Positions 55,176-63,253 of a DNA stretch of 64,000 nt are shown piece by piece; the stretch's first letter is position 1; each line of letters starts with the position of its first letter. The translations under genes and the position numbers were made by a program. The notes under the pieces were generated by a model. It was not told the origin of the DNA. It made no database searches and saw only the letters and a list, made by a program, of their open reading frames with translations. The stretch lies in NCBI RefSeq assembly GCF_014652835.1, contig NZ_BMZO01000005.1, forward strand, positions 1 to 64,000. The letters run 5' to 3'. The stretch comes from Limoniibacter endophyticus. GTDB lineage: Bacteria > Pseudomonadota > Alphaproteobacteria > Rhizobiales > Rhizobiaceae.

Positions 55176-56159
55176 TCAGACCCGCAGCTTCTTCTGTCGA
55201 CCGTAAAGCAGCATCAACGCCAGAAGCGTCGCGCCGAAGATGACCTGACGTGCCCATACGTCCATCTGGAGCGTGATCAGAACGCTTTGCAGAAGCGTGA
55301 GTGCCACCGCACCAGCCATCGTCCCGAGATAGCCTCCCATGCCGCCCGCGAGCGAGGTGCCGCCGATGACCACCGCAATGATCGACGGTAGCACGTACTG
55401 ATCCCCGACGGAGATGAAGGAGGTACCGGTATAACCGATCACGCAAAGACCGGTAAGGCCAGCGAAAAGACCAGAGAGGCCGTAAAGCAAGGTGCGCACG
55501 AACGGCACGGGGACACCTGTGAGATAAGCGGCGCGTTCATTGGAGCCGATGGCATAGACCGAATAACCGAAGGCGGTGCGGCGCAGGACGAAAAGCATGA
55601 CGAGCGCAATCAGCACCCAGACGATCAGGATGCCGGGCACCCCCAGGGCAAGCGGCCGGTTGATGAAGCTGGAGAGCAAAGGTGCGGCGTTACCGGAAGG
55701 TACGCCGCGCGAATAGACGACGAGGCCACCCTGGATCACTGCTGTCATGCCGAGTGTCATCACCAGCGGCGGGATACGCAGGAACGTGACGCCGAGGCCG
55801 TTGACGATGCCTATGAGGAAAGGAACGCCAGCGGCGACGAGAATGGCCAGCGGAATACCGGTGTTCTGGCCGGCCATCATGTTGCCGGCAAGAACGGCAC
55901 CGAGCGAAATCATCGCGCCGACGGAGAGGTCGATGCCTTCGCGCCCACCCAGGATGACAAGATTCTGGCCAGCGGCCACAATCCCGAGAATAGCTGCGAC
56001 CGTGAGGAGGCGCACTATCTGATCGCCCCGCGCAAAACCGGGCGACAACAACTCGCCGACGATAAGAAGCGCGATAGAAGCGCCGATGGCAAGCGTCAGC
56101 GGATCGGTAAGAAAGGCGCGTATTTTCATCGGGGAAACCTGAACCGATTGGATCGACAT
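55176..56159 (-). CDS. Sugar ABC transporter permease (RbsC-like)
   Basis: A 327-residue permease with about eight to ten helices. The RbsC-type motifs are GGREGIDLSVGAMISLGAVLAG (near 72-93), VGSNERAAYLTGV-like loop (IGSNERAAYLTGVPV) and GGTSLAGGMGG. It is one of two different permeases here, which implies a heterodimeric channel. It ends seven bases before the LacI gene and starts two bases after the other permease. Confidence 0.92.
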   Translation of the reverse strand: MSIQSVQVSPMKIRAFLTDPLTLAIGASIALLIVGELLSPGFARGDQIVRLLTVAAILGIVAAGQNLVILGGREGIDLSVGAMISLGAVLAGNMMAGQNTGIPLAILVAAGVPFLIGIVNGLGVTFLRIPPLVMTLGMTAVIQGGLVVYSRGVPSGNAAPLLSSFINRPLALGVPGILIVWVLIALVMLFVLRRTAFGYSVYAIGSNERAAYLTGVPVPFVRTLLYGLSGLFAGLTGLCVIGYTGTSFISVGDQYVLPSIIAVVIGGTSLAGGMGGYLGTMAGAVALTLLQSVLITLQMDVWARQVIFGATLLALMLLYGRQKKLRV

Positions 56160-56160
56160 G

Positions 56161-57096
56161 TTAGCGCCTCGTCACGAATACGCCGCCTGCAAGGGCCGCA
56201 AGTACGATCAGACCCTGCACAAGCGTCTGATATTCGAAAGGAAGTCCGGCAAAGAAGATGACGTTGCCGATCATGCCGAGCACCAATGCACCGAACAGCG
56301 ATCCAAGCGGCGTGCCAAAACCGCCGGAAAGGGCAGTGCCTCCGAGCACGACCGCAGAAACCGACGAGAGCGTCAGCGCCGGGCCAAGCAGAGGATCGCC
56401 CGACGCGGTTTCGCCGACCAGGCAGAGAGCCGCCAGGCTCGCAAAAATACCTGATATGACATAGGCGCCGATACGGATCGCGCCTGAACGCAAGCCTGTC
56501 TGGAAGGCCCCGGTGCGGTTCCCCCCGACCGCCAGCAGATGCGCGTGGAAGACAGTGCGGGTTGCGATCAGCGTGAAGATGAGACCGGTGAGGAAAATCC
56601 AGAGGACTGTGGGCAAACCCAGCAGGAAGCCCGAATAGCCCATCCAGTAAGCTTCTGGAACGCCGAGGCCGGCCTGAGGCAGGACCCAGATCGCGAGGCC
56701 GGAGAAGATGATGCCGGTGGCGAATGTCGTAACGATGGGCTGGAAGCGCAGCACCGCGACAAAAAAGCCGTTGAGAAGGCCGCAGGCCGCGCCGACAAGG
56801 ACGCCCGCGCCCATACCGATCAACATTGCCGTGCCGCTGTCGCCCATTGCGGTGATGACGGTAACGACCGTGACATTGACCAGCGCGACAACGGCTCCGA
56901 TTGAGAGATCAATATCAGCGGCCAGGATCACATAGGTCTGGCCAATGGCAACGAGCACCAGCGGGAGGAAGGTCGTCAGGTTGGATTGCAGCGCGCCGGG
57001 CGTGAGGAAGCTCGGCTGCAAGTATGTGTTAACGGCCAGAAGCACGGCGAGCACCGCAAGGGTGATTAGAAAAGGTTGCTGGCGAAGCGTGCTCAT
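56161..57096 (-). CDS. Sugar ABC transporter permease (RbsC-like, second)
   Basis: A 311-residue RbsC-type permease related to its neighbour. LAADIDLSIGAVVALVNV (near 58-75), AVGGNRTGAFQTGLRSGAIRI and LGGTALSGGFGT are recognised. It overlaps the ATPase gene by four bases. It probably pairs with the downstream permease to import the sugar captured by the upstream binding protein. Confidence 0.92.
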   Translation of the reverse strand: MSTLRQQPFLITLAVLAVLLAVNTYLQPSFLTPGALQSNLTTFLPLVLVAIGQTYVILAADIDLSIGAVVALVNVTVVTVITAMGDSGTAMLIGMGAGVLVGAACGLLNGFFVAVLRFQPIVTTFATGIIFSGLAIWVLPQAGLGVPEAYWMGYSGFLLGLPTVLWIFLTGLIFTLIATRTVFHAHLLAVGGNRTGAFQTGLRSGAIRIGAYVISGIFASLAALCLVGETASGDPLLGPALTLSSVSAVVLGGTALSGGFGTPLGSLFGALVLGMIGNVIFFAGLPFEYQTLVQGLIVLAALAGGVFVTRR

Positions 57097-58589
57097 GCGG
57101 CTTCTCCGTAGGCTGCGCGGGTGAGATTGAGCGCATTGATGCGCTCGCCGGAAAGCTCTGCTGCGATGCGCCCGCCATTGAAGACAAGGACACGATCTGC
57201 ATAGTCCAGCACTTCCGAATCTTCCGACGAATAGAACAGGATTATGGCGCCAGCATCGGCCAGATCACGCATCAGGCGGAACAGATCAGCTTTGGCGCCG
57301 AGATCGATGCCCTTGGTAGGATCGTCGAGCAGCAGCACCCTGGGCTGTGTGGCCAGCCAGCGGGCGATGAATATTTTTTGCTGATTACCGCCTGAAAGCG
57401 TGCCGATAGGATCATCGATCGCGCCATATTTCGTCTTCAAGCTGGCGCTGACTTTCTCGACGCGGGGCTTCAGGCTCGATGGCGACACGATCTTCTTGCC
57501 TTCGCGCACGGTGAGCGCGGCAATCAGGTTTTCAAAAATAGAGCGGCCCTGCAATGCGGCGTCTCTGGCGCGATCGCCTGACACATAGGCAAACCCGTTG
57601 CGCACAGCCTGGCCAGGACGCGCAAGGACGATTTTCTTGCCCTCGAATGCTATGCTGCCGCTTGAGAAGGGGAGGGAGCCGAACAGGCCCTGCAGAACCG
57701 CCGATTGACCCTGGCCTTGCAAGCCGGCAAGGCCGACGATCTCGCCCTTGCGCGCCTCAAAGGAGATGCCGCGCACGCGTGCATTGGAAACCTCCAACAA
57801 GCGAAGGGCAACATCCCCCTCGACTTCCCCGGTGCGCGACGGCGGGGCATCATGGGCCAGTTGCCCGATCATGTGCCCGACCACTATATCGCGCGTCGTC
57901 TCTGCGGCATTGAGCGCTGCCACCGTGGCGCCGTTGCGCATGACGGTGATGCGGTCACATACGGCGAAGACCTCGTCGAGACGGTGTGAAATCATGATGG
58001 TGGAGACGCCCTGGGCGCGTTTCTCGCGCAGGATCCCGAACAGGCGCTCTGACTGGCGGCCATCAAGAGCTGCGGTCGCCTCGTCCATGATCATGATGCG
58101 CGGGTCCTGGGCAAAGACTTTAAGAATTTCGACGAGCTGTCGCTGATCCGGCGACAACGTTCCGACAATTGCCCGTGGGGTCAGTTCCTTGCCGCAGACG
58201 CCAGAAAAGAGTGAAATCAGTTCCTCCGCCTTCTGGTTCAGCGCCTGGCGATCAATGAAGATGCCGCGCTTCGGCTCGCGGCCGAGAAAGATGTTGGCGG
58301 CAACGGAGAGCTGGGGCACGAGGCTCAGCTCCTGATAGAAAAGCGCAATGCCCGCCCGTTCCGCATCTCGAGGCGAACGAAAGGCGCCCTGTGCGCCGGA
58401 AATCGTCAGCTTTCCCGAGGTGGGTGCGACGGCGCCGGCAATGATCTTGCACAGCGTGCTCTTGCCGCAACCATTCGCACCGAGCAGCGCGTGAATTTCG
58501 CCCGCCTCCAGTGTGAGATTGCCATCCGTCAGCGCTCGAACCGCGCCGAAATTCTTGGCGATTGCGCTTGCGTGAAGAGCCGGGGCCAT
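57093..58589 (-). CDS. Sugar ABC transporter ATPase (RbsA-like, two domains)
   Basis: A 498-residue protein with two ATPase domains. The first has an intact Walker A GANGCGKST and LSPDQRQLVEILK signature. The second has the degenerate P-loop (GLAGLQGQGQS) and LSGGNQQKIFIARWL signature that are normal for the RbsA/XylG class. ATG 58589 gives the usual length; an in-frame ATG at 58649 would add 20 residues. It lies between the binding-protein and permease genes. Confidence 0.92.
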   Translation of the reverse strand: MAPALHASAIAKNFGAVRALTDGNLTLEAGEIHALLGANGCGKSTLCKIIAGAVAPTSGKLTISGAQGAFRSPRDAERAGIALFYQELSLVPQLSVAANIFLGREPKRGIFIDRQALNQKAEELISLFSGVCGKELTPRAIVGTLSPDQRQLVEILKVFAQDPRIMIMDEATAALDGRQSERLFGILREKRAQGVSTIMISHRLDEVFAVCDRITVMRNGATVAALNAAETTRDIVVGHMIGQLAHDAPPSRTGEVEGDVALRLLEVSNARVRGISFEARKGEIVGLAGLQGQGQSAVLQGLFGSLPFSSGSIAFEGKKIVLARPGQAVRNGFAYVSGDRARDAALQGRSIFENLIAALTVREGKKIVSPSSLKPRVEKVSASLKTKYGAIDDPIGTLSGGNQQKIFIARWLATQPRVLLLDDPTKGIDLGAKADLFRLMRDLADAGAIILFYSSEDSEVLDYADRVLVFNGGRIAAELSGERINALNLTRAAYGEAA

Positions 58590-58721
58590 AGGGTTTGTTC
58601 CACTCAACGCGACAATGCCGGACGCAAGACGGTCACTGGCATTGTTCAAAGATCAGGCGATTTGGCCTGCAAAGCGAAAGGACCTGCGCGACGAGCTTTC
58701 GCGCGCAGGTCGGGGCGAAGT

Positions 58722-59741
58722 TTACTTGAAGAACTCTTCAGCCTGTTCGGGCGTGACCGTTGCCGTCACCGACCAGTAGCCTGGCTTGTCCTTTGCCGCG
58801 TCGAGGTTCTGCGCCAGATTGTCATTATCGACGAAGGGGATCGGAATGTAGATGGCGTTGCCGTTCGGACCGCCGAACACATCATCCTTGAATTCCTTGC
58901 CCTGCAGCTTGAGAACCGCGACATTAAGCGCTGAGGCCATGACGCCGGGAGGATTGACCGATGCGCCGGAGTTCAGCTTCTTTTCCGCCCAGCGGGTCAT
59001 GAAATCCTTGCGGATCTCGCCGGTAGCGGCGATCGAATCGGTCTTGCCTGCGGATTCGATGGCGCGCCAAGCACCGTCGGCCATGCCGTCCTGAACCCAC
59101 ACGCCATTGATATCGGGATAGGTGGCAAGAAGGTTCTGCATGGTCTGCTGGCCCTTGGCCTGGTCCCAATCGGCATTGGCTTCGTTGAGGATCTTGATAT
59201 CCGGGTAATTTGCAAAGGCCGCCTTGTAGCCTTCGACGCGGGCCGTATTGGCGGGGTTGCCGGCAATGCCGTTAATGGTCACGACATTGCCCTTGCCCTC
59301 AAGGGCCTTGGCAAGCCATTCCGCCGATTGTTGTGCCCAGGCCTTCTGGTCGATGCCGACATAGATGGCATCCTTGGACTGAACTTCGGCATCGGTCGCG
59401 ATGACGAGAATATTCTGCCGCGCGGCCTGCTGGAAAGCGGGCGAAAGCGCCGTCGGGCTGTTCGGGTTGATGATAATGGCATCAACGCCCTGATTGACGA
59501 AATTGCGAACGTGGGCGGCTTGGCCCTGCGCATCGACGTTAGCACTCTGGACAACGACTTCGACCTCGACGCCCTTCTCCTTCCAGGCTGCCGCCGCCGC
59601 CTGTGCCTCATCGATCATTTGCGTGCGCCATTCGGAGCCAACGAAGCCGTTTGACAAACCGATGGTGAATTTATTGTCCTGCGCATACGCGGCAGACGAC
59701 AAGAAAACGGCCGCAGTGGCAGCCAAGATGAACTTTGACAT
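58722..59741 (-). CDS. Sugar ABC substrate-binding protein (RbsB-like)
   Basis: A 339-residue periplasmic binding protein of the ribose/galactose-binding class. A signal peptide of about 20 residues ends AYAQ, and the start of the mature chain (KFTIGLSNGFVGSEWRTQM) and the GVDAIIINPNSPTAL loop fit the family. It is the first gene of the operon and starts 43 bases downstream of the palindromic operator. The ligand may be a monosaccharide, inositol or a small glycoside. Confidence 0.92.
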   Translation of the reverse strand: MSKFILAATAAVFLSSAAYAQDNKFTIGLSNGFVGSEWRTQMIDEAQAAAAAWKEKGVEVEVVVQSANVDAQGQAAHVRNFVNQGVDAIIINPNSPTALSPAFQQAARQNILVIATDAEVQSKDAIYVGIDQKAWAQQSAEWLAKALEGKGNVVTINGIAGNPANTARVEGYKAAFANYPDIKILNEANADWDQAKGQQTMQNLLATYPDINGVWVQDGMADGAWRAIESAGKTDSIAATGEIRKDFMTRWAEKKLNSGASVNPPGVMASALNVAVLKLQGKEFKDDVFGGPNGNAIYIPIPFVDNDNLAQNLDAAKDKPGYWSVTATVTPEQAEEFFK

Positions 59742-59783
59742 GAATTCCTCCCTCGGGCCTCCTCAAGGCCCATGGACGTGAAA

Positions 59784-59797
59784 TGTAACCGGTTACA
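59784..59797. promoter_or_regulatory. LacI-type palindromic operator
   Basis: TGTAACCGGTTACA is a perfect 14-bp palindrome with the central CG of LacI-family operators, 43 bases upstream of the binding-protein ATG. Flanking bases extend the A/T-rich arms. It probably binds the LacI repressor encoded within the operon. Confidence 0.8.
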
Positions 59798-59938
59798 AAT
59801 CGGAGTCAACAGGCTTTTCTCGCCGCATATTTCAAGCTTTTGTGTCTGAGCATGACGCTTTCAGCAAAATGGTCTGGACTTTTGTTCGCGCGCCAAGCAT
59901 CGAGGGCGCGCCGTACGATAAATTTTGGTTGAAGAAGC

Positions 59939-60823
59939 ATGAGCAAAATCGTTCTCACCGTCGCCTGTCCCTCGCGCCGTGGCATTGTTGCCGCAATATC
60001 CGGTTACCTGGCGTCGAAGGGCTGCAACATTGTGGACAGTGCGCAGTTCGATGATTTCGACACGCATAATTTCTTCATGCGTGTGACCTTCGTCTCGGAG
60101 ACCGGCGCAACCCTGCCGGAGCTGGAACAGGGTTTCTCACCGATTGCGCAGGAATTTGCGATGGAAGCGCAGTTTCATAGCCCTGACGTGCGCATGAAGG
60201 TGATCCTTATGGTCTCGCGCTTTGGCCATTGCCTCAACGATCTGCTCTACCGCTGGAAAATCGGCGCGCTGCCGATTGATATTGTGGGCGTCGTTTCCAA
60301 TCATCTGGATTATCAGAAGCTCGTCGTGAACCACGATATCCCGTTCTTCTACGTGCCGGTCACCAAGACCAGCAAGGCACAGGCCGAAGCACAGCTCCTG
60401 AGCATCGTGGAGGAGACGAATGCGGAACTGATCGTGCTGGCGCGCTACATGCAAATCCTGTCGGAGACGCTGTGCGAAAAGATGTCTGGCCGCATCATCA
60501 ATATTCATCACTCCTTCTTGCCGAGCTTCAAGGGAGCGAACCCCTACAAGCAGGCCTATGAGCGGGGCGTGAAGCTGATAGGCGCGACCGCGCATTACGT
60601 GACTGCCGATCTCGACGAGGGGCCAATCATCGAACAGGACATTGCCCGCATCACTCATGCGCAGAACGCGGAGGATTATATCTCGATCGGCCGCGATGTC
60701 GAAGCGCAGGTTCTTGCCCGCGCCATCCACGCGCATATCCACCACCGCGTGTTTCTCAACGGCCACCGGACGATCATATTTCCCGCAAGTGCTGGGGGGT
60801 ATGCCTCGGAAAGGATGGGATAA
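59939..60823 (+). CDS. purU: Formyltetrahydrofolate deformylase PurU
   Basis: A 294-residue enzyme that hydrolyses 10-formyl-tetrahydrofolate to formate and tetrahydrofolate, balancing one-carbon pools. An N-terminal ACT domain (residues about 1-75; CPSRRGIVAAISGYLASKGCN) precedes the formyltransferase-like catalytic domain. NIHHSFLPSFKGANPY contains the active-site His, and GATAHYVTADLDEGPII the conserved Asp. Length and domain order are standard. It is divergent from the sugar operon and followed by the accessory island. Confidence 0.95.
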   Translation: MSKIVLTVACPSRRGIVAAISGYLASKGCNIVDSAQFDDFDTHNFFMRVTFVSETGATLPELEQGFSPIAQEFAMEAQFHSPDVRMKVILMVSRFGHCLNDLLYRWKIGALPIDIVGVVSNHLDYQKLVVNHDIPFFYVPVTKTSKAQAEAQLLSIVEETNAELIVLARYMQILSETLCEKMSGRIINIHHSFLPSFKGANPYKQAYERGVKLIGATAHYVTADLDEGPIIEQDIARITHAQNAEDYISIGRDVEAQVLARAIHAHIHHRVFLNGHRTIIFPASAGGYASERMG

Positions 60824-60907
60824 TTCTTCCAATATGGGAGCAGTTTACATGGCGACGCATGGTTAACGAAGCGTAGGAAGTTTCTGTAGATTAACGGGAT
60901 TTCCGAC

Positions 60908-62476
60908 GTGAACAGTTTCATCGAAAACTTTTTAGGTATTCAGGTTGCATTCGCACGGAGTGGGGGTTCACGCGGCGGTGGGTCTAAAGGTGGTGGGTCC
61001 AAAGGGGGAAACTCAAGGGGCGAGAGAGGACAAGAAGCACCAATAGAGCTTGATAGAATTACTATCGAGTCTTCGCCGCGAGGAGGCTATCACGATAGCT
61101 ATTCGCAAGGTGACGGCAGATCATCTGGTGGATATGGGGGGAATGGCGCCGACCGCGGTGCTGTGAGAATAATCGGGCGGCCAAAGCCGGATGACTTTTA
61201 TGAGAAGGAAACGAGAATAGGACGCCCCAGCCGGGACGACGGTCTTCCGTTTAAAGCTGATAAAACAAAGCCACTGTTGAAGGCTGCACCGGTTTCCCCA
61301 AGCTTGAAGCTTGCGAAGAAATCACCTGTTTCTATGCCTACCGTCAGCAATCCCCCGAAAGGCAGTTTGGTTGATCTGGCGACAAAAGCGCCTCAGAAAA
61401 CGACCCCATCGAAGCCACCAGCCACAACGGTTACGAAAACTGCTCTTGAAAAAGCTGCCAGCGTTCCTGCAGCGAAAGGGGACAAGCCAGCTTCAGCTAA
61501 AACTACACCTACTTTCGAAAAGGTTGGTTCAGCAGTTGGCGTGGAGCTTGCGAAGACATCGCAGTGTCGGTGCCGAAAGTCGATAATCCGCCGAAGGGTA
61601 GCTTGGTCGATTTGGTTCAGCAGCGTGAAAAGGCACCTACTTCCGTTTCATTCACGCCGAATGCTGCAGGTCCGCAGAATAAGATTGCGGTTGAAGACGT
61701 CCAGACAAAAGTAAATTCGATGGTGAGTCATTCAACCACTGTGGGGGTTGCGATCGGCAATGCTGTGGATCAAAAGGTGGCGCTTGATATCCGTCAGCAA
61801 TATGCGGATACGGTGACGAAAGGAAACGCAAAGAACTTTCCTGCAAATCAGGCAAAAGCCGATGCCATGATAGGGAAACAGACAGGTAGCCTTGCGAAGA
61901 CGGCTGCAAGCCAGATTAAAGCTGCGCATGATTATGGCGATCTTGTAAAACTTGAGAAGGCAGCGAAAAAACGGTGATCTACCGACTGAACCCAAGAGCA
62001 AAGGTGCCATCGGCTTGGCTGATGCTCTAGAGGCTAACAAAACCGCTATAGGGATTGCGGAAACGGCCAAGGTGGTTGGGAATCTTGCGGGGCCTGCAGT
62101 TGGAGCCGTTGAAGGATATCAGGCTGTATTGGAAGATGCGTCGGCTGCGGCAAAGATGGCGGGAGCTGTGAACGGTGCATTGAAACAGATAGATAATACA
62201 ATGATCAGTAGCGTAGTGTTTGGAGTGACAACACTAGGCGCTTCTCCCGCTGCAGGGCCGTCGTTAGGTGTTGTCCCTGTTGCCGTTGGGGTACTGGCGG
62301 CGAGTGCTGCTAATGCCACTTACTCAGCATCTCCCGCAGAGCGATATGTTGATGCAGTCATTGATGCGATTACACCGGGAATTGAAAAGGGGATCTCTTT
62401 AGCTATTCAGGTACATGATATTCATGGAGCTATGCTGAATAAGGGTTTATCGACATTGGGCGAAGTATTCGAATAA
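60908..62476 (+). pseudogene. Frameshifted Gly-rich toxin-like protein (about 522 residues if repaired)
   Basis: Three overlapping ORFs (60908-61714 from GTG, 61564-61977, 61952-62476) appear to be one gene. Near 61560 a single missing C (TCG-CAG where TCGCCAG is expected) breaks the frame. At the A6 run 61966-61971 one extra A breaks it again, and the final frame equals the first. The repaired protein has a short hydrophobic start and a Gly/Ser/Lys-rich N-terminus (SGGSRGGGSKGG), then a Pro/Lys-rich middle containing a twice-repeated motif (LAKxSPVSxPxVxNPPKGSLVDL, about 61303-61378 and 61546-61617). A helical region follows, and the hydrophobic C-terminal stretch SVVFGVTTLGASP..PVAVGVLAASA. 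This layout recalls colicin-type toxins, but no catalytic motif or homologue is recognised. AT-richer than its neighbours. Confidence 0.6.
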
Positions 62477-62567
62477 TGATGAATTGTATTAAAAAGGTGG
62501 CTATATACTACATTTCTTATGGAAAATTCATGAGTAGGAAAGAAATTTCGAAATTTTTTTCGGGTTT

Positions 62568-62828
62568 TTGATCCTCGGATATTTTTGTTTTTGTGAATTT
62601 ACTGGAAGTGGGGCAAATCAATCTTTTTTGTTTGTAGATGGTCTAATGAAATATGTATGGTTAGCTCTGTTCGTAATGACAGTATTAATCATATATGGAT
62701 ATTTTTTTGGGCACCACCATGAGATCGTTCCCTTAGATGCAAAGTATACTACTCCTTCCCCGCTCGCTCCTTATGCCTTCGCTGGCGTGATTATATATAT
62801 AGCGTTATCAAACTATTATAATTGGTAG
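62568..62828 (+). CDS. Small membrane protein, copy 1 (immunity-like), possibly frameshifted at its start
   Basis: An 86-residue hydrophobic protein read from TTG 62568. It has helices at residues about 29-48 (VWLALFVMTVLIIYGYFF) and 66-82 (YAFAGVIIYIALSNYY). An ATG-led stretch at 62530-62571 (MSRKEISKFFSGF) would join it through one extra T in the T5 run near 62565, giving about 99 residues with three helices. The GYFFGHHH and SPLAPYAFAG segments recur in the next ORF. Its position right after the toxin-like gene suggests a membrane immunity protein. This is inference. Confidence 0.5.
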   Translation: MILGYFCFCEFTGSGANQSFLFVDGLMKYVWLALFVMTVLIIYGYFFGHHHEIVPLDAKYTTPSPLAPYAFAGVIIYIALSNYYNW

Positions 62829-62903
62829 TATGCCGTTAGGAACGAATGGAAATTCTATCGTTCCTAAATTTTAAATTATCTGAATGATCATTCGAAATAT
62901 CCA

Positions 62904-63195
62904 ATGAGAGCTTTTCAAGAGCGATAGCAAGTAATTAAAAACTGCATTGGAGCCGTGATTTTTATGTGTCTTTCGGTTGCGGCATGTAACCATGAATTCG
63001 TAGAGAGTCTTTATTTCTCTTGGCGCGAATTGTTAAAATATTTCTTTATATTTGGAAGTGTTGCCATGCGTCTCATTGTCTATGGCAACTTCTTCGGTCA
63101 TCGCCATCAGCTGACGAACGCCATCGCCGCTTGCGCCGTATGCTTTTGCGGGAACGATGATCATCATTGCTCTAGCGAAGTATTGCGACTGGTGA
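62904..63195 (+). pseudogene. Decayed second copy of the small membrane protein
   Basis: Homologous to the preceding ORF: LLKYFFIFGSVAMRLIVYGNFFGHRH matches LMKYVWLALFVMTVLIIYGYFFGHHH (26 aligned positions, 63033-63110). From ATG 62904 the frame has a TAG stop at 62925-62927. After GHRHQLTNA a one-base shift is needed to continue as SPLAPYAFAGTMIIIALAKY to TGA 63195. About eight residues of the middle loop are also missing. A shorter ORF (62955-63203) remains open but ends in an unrelated tail. It is a broken duplicate. Confidence 0.6.
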
Positions 63196-63206
63196 GTAAA
63201 TAAAGG

Positions 63207-63231
63207 GCGAGGCGCTTTACGCCTCGCTTTT
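63207..63231. terminator. Bidirectional terminator between island and carboxypeptidase gene
   Basis: GCGAGGCG (63207-63214) pairs with CGCCTCGC (63220-63227) with a 5-base loop, followed by TTTTCC on the plus strand and by CCTTTATTT on the minus strand. It ends the island transcript and probably also the convergent carboxypeptidase gene. Confidence 0.8.
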
Positions 63232-63253
63232 CCTCTGTAACCGTCCAAACCGC

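Noticed and set aside
61966-61972. A-AAA-AAC heptamer as a programmed frameshift site
   Set aside because: The heptamer is not in the phase needed for -1 slippage and the required shift is +1. A6 is also short for transcriptional slippage, so decay or error is simpler.
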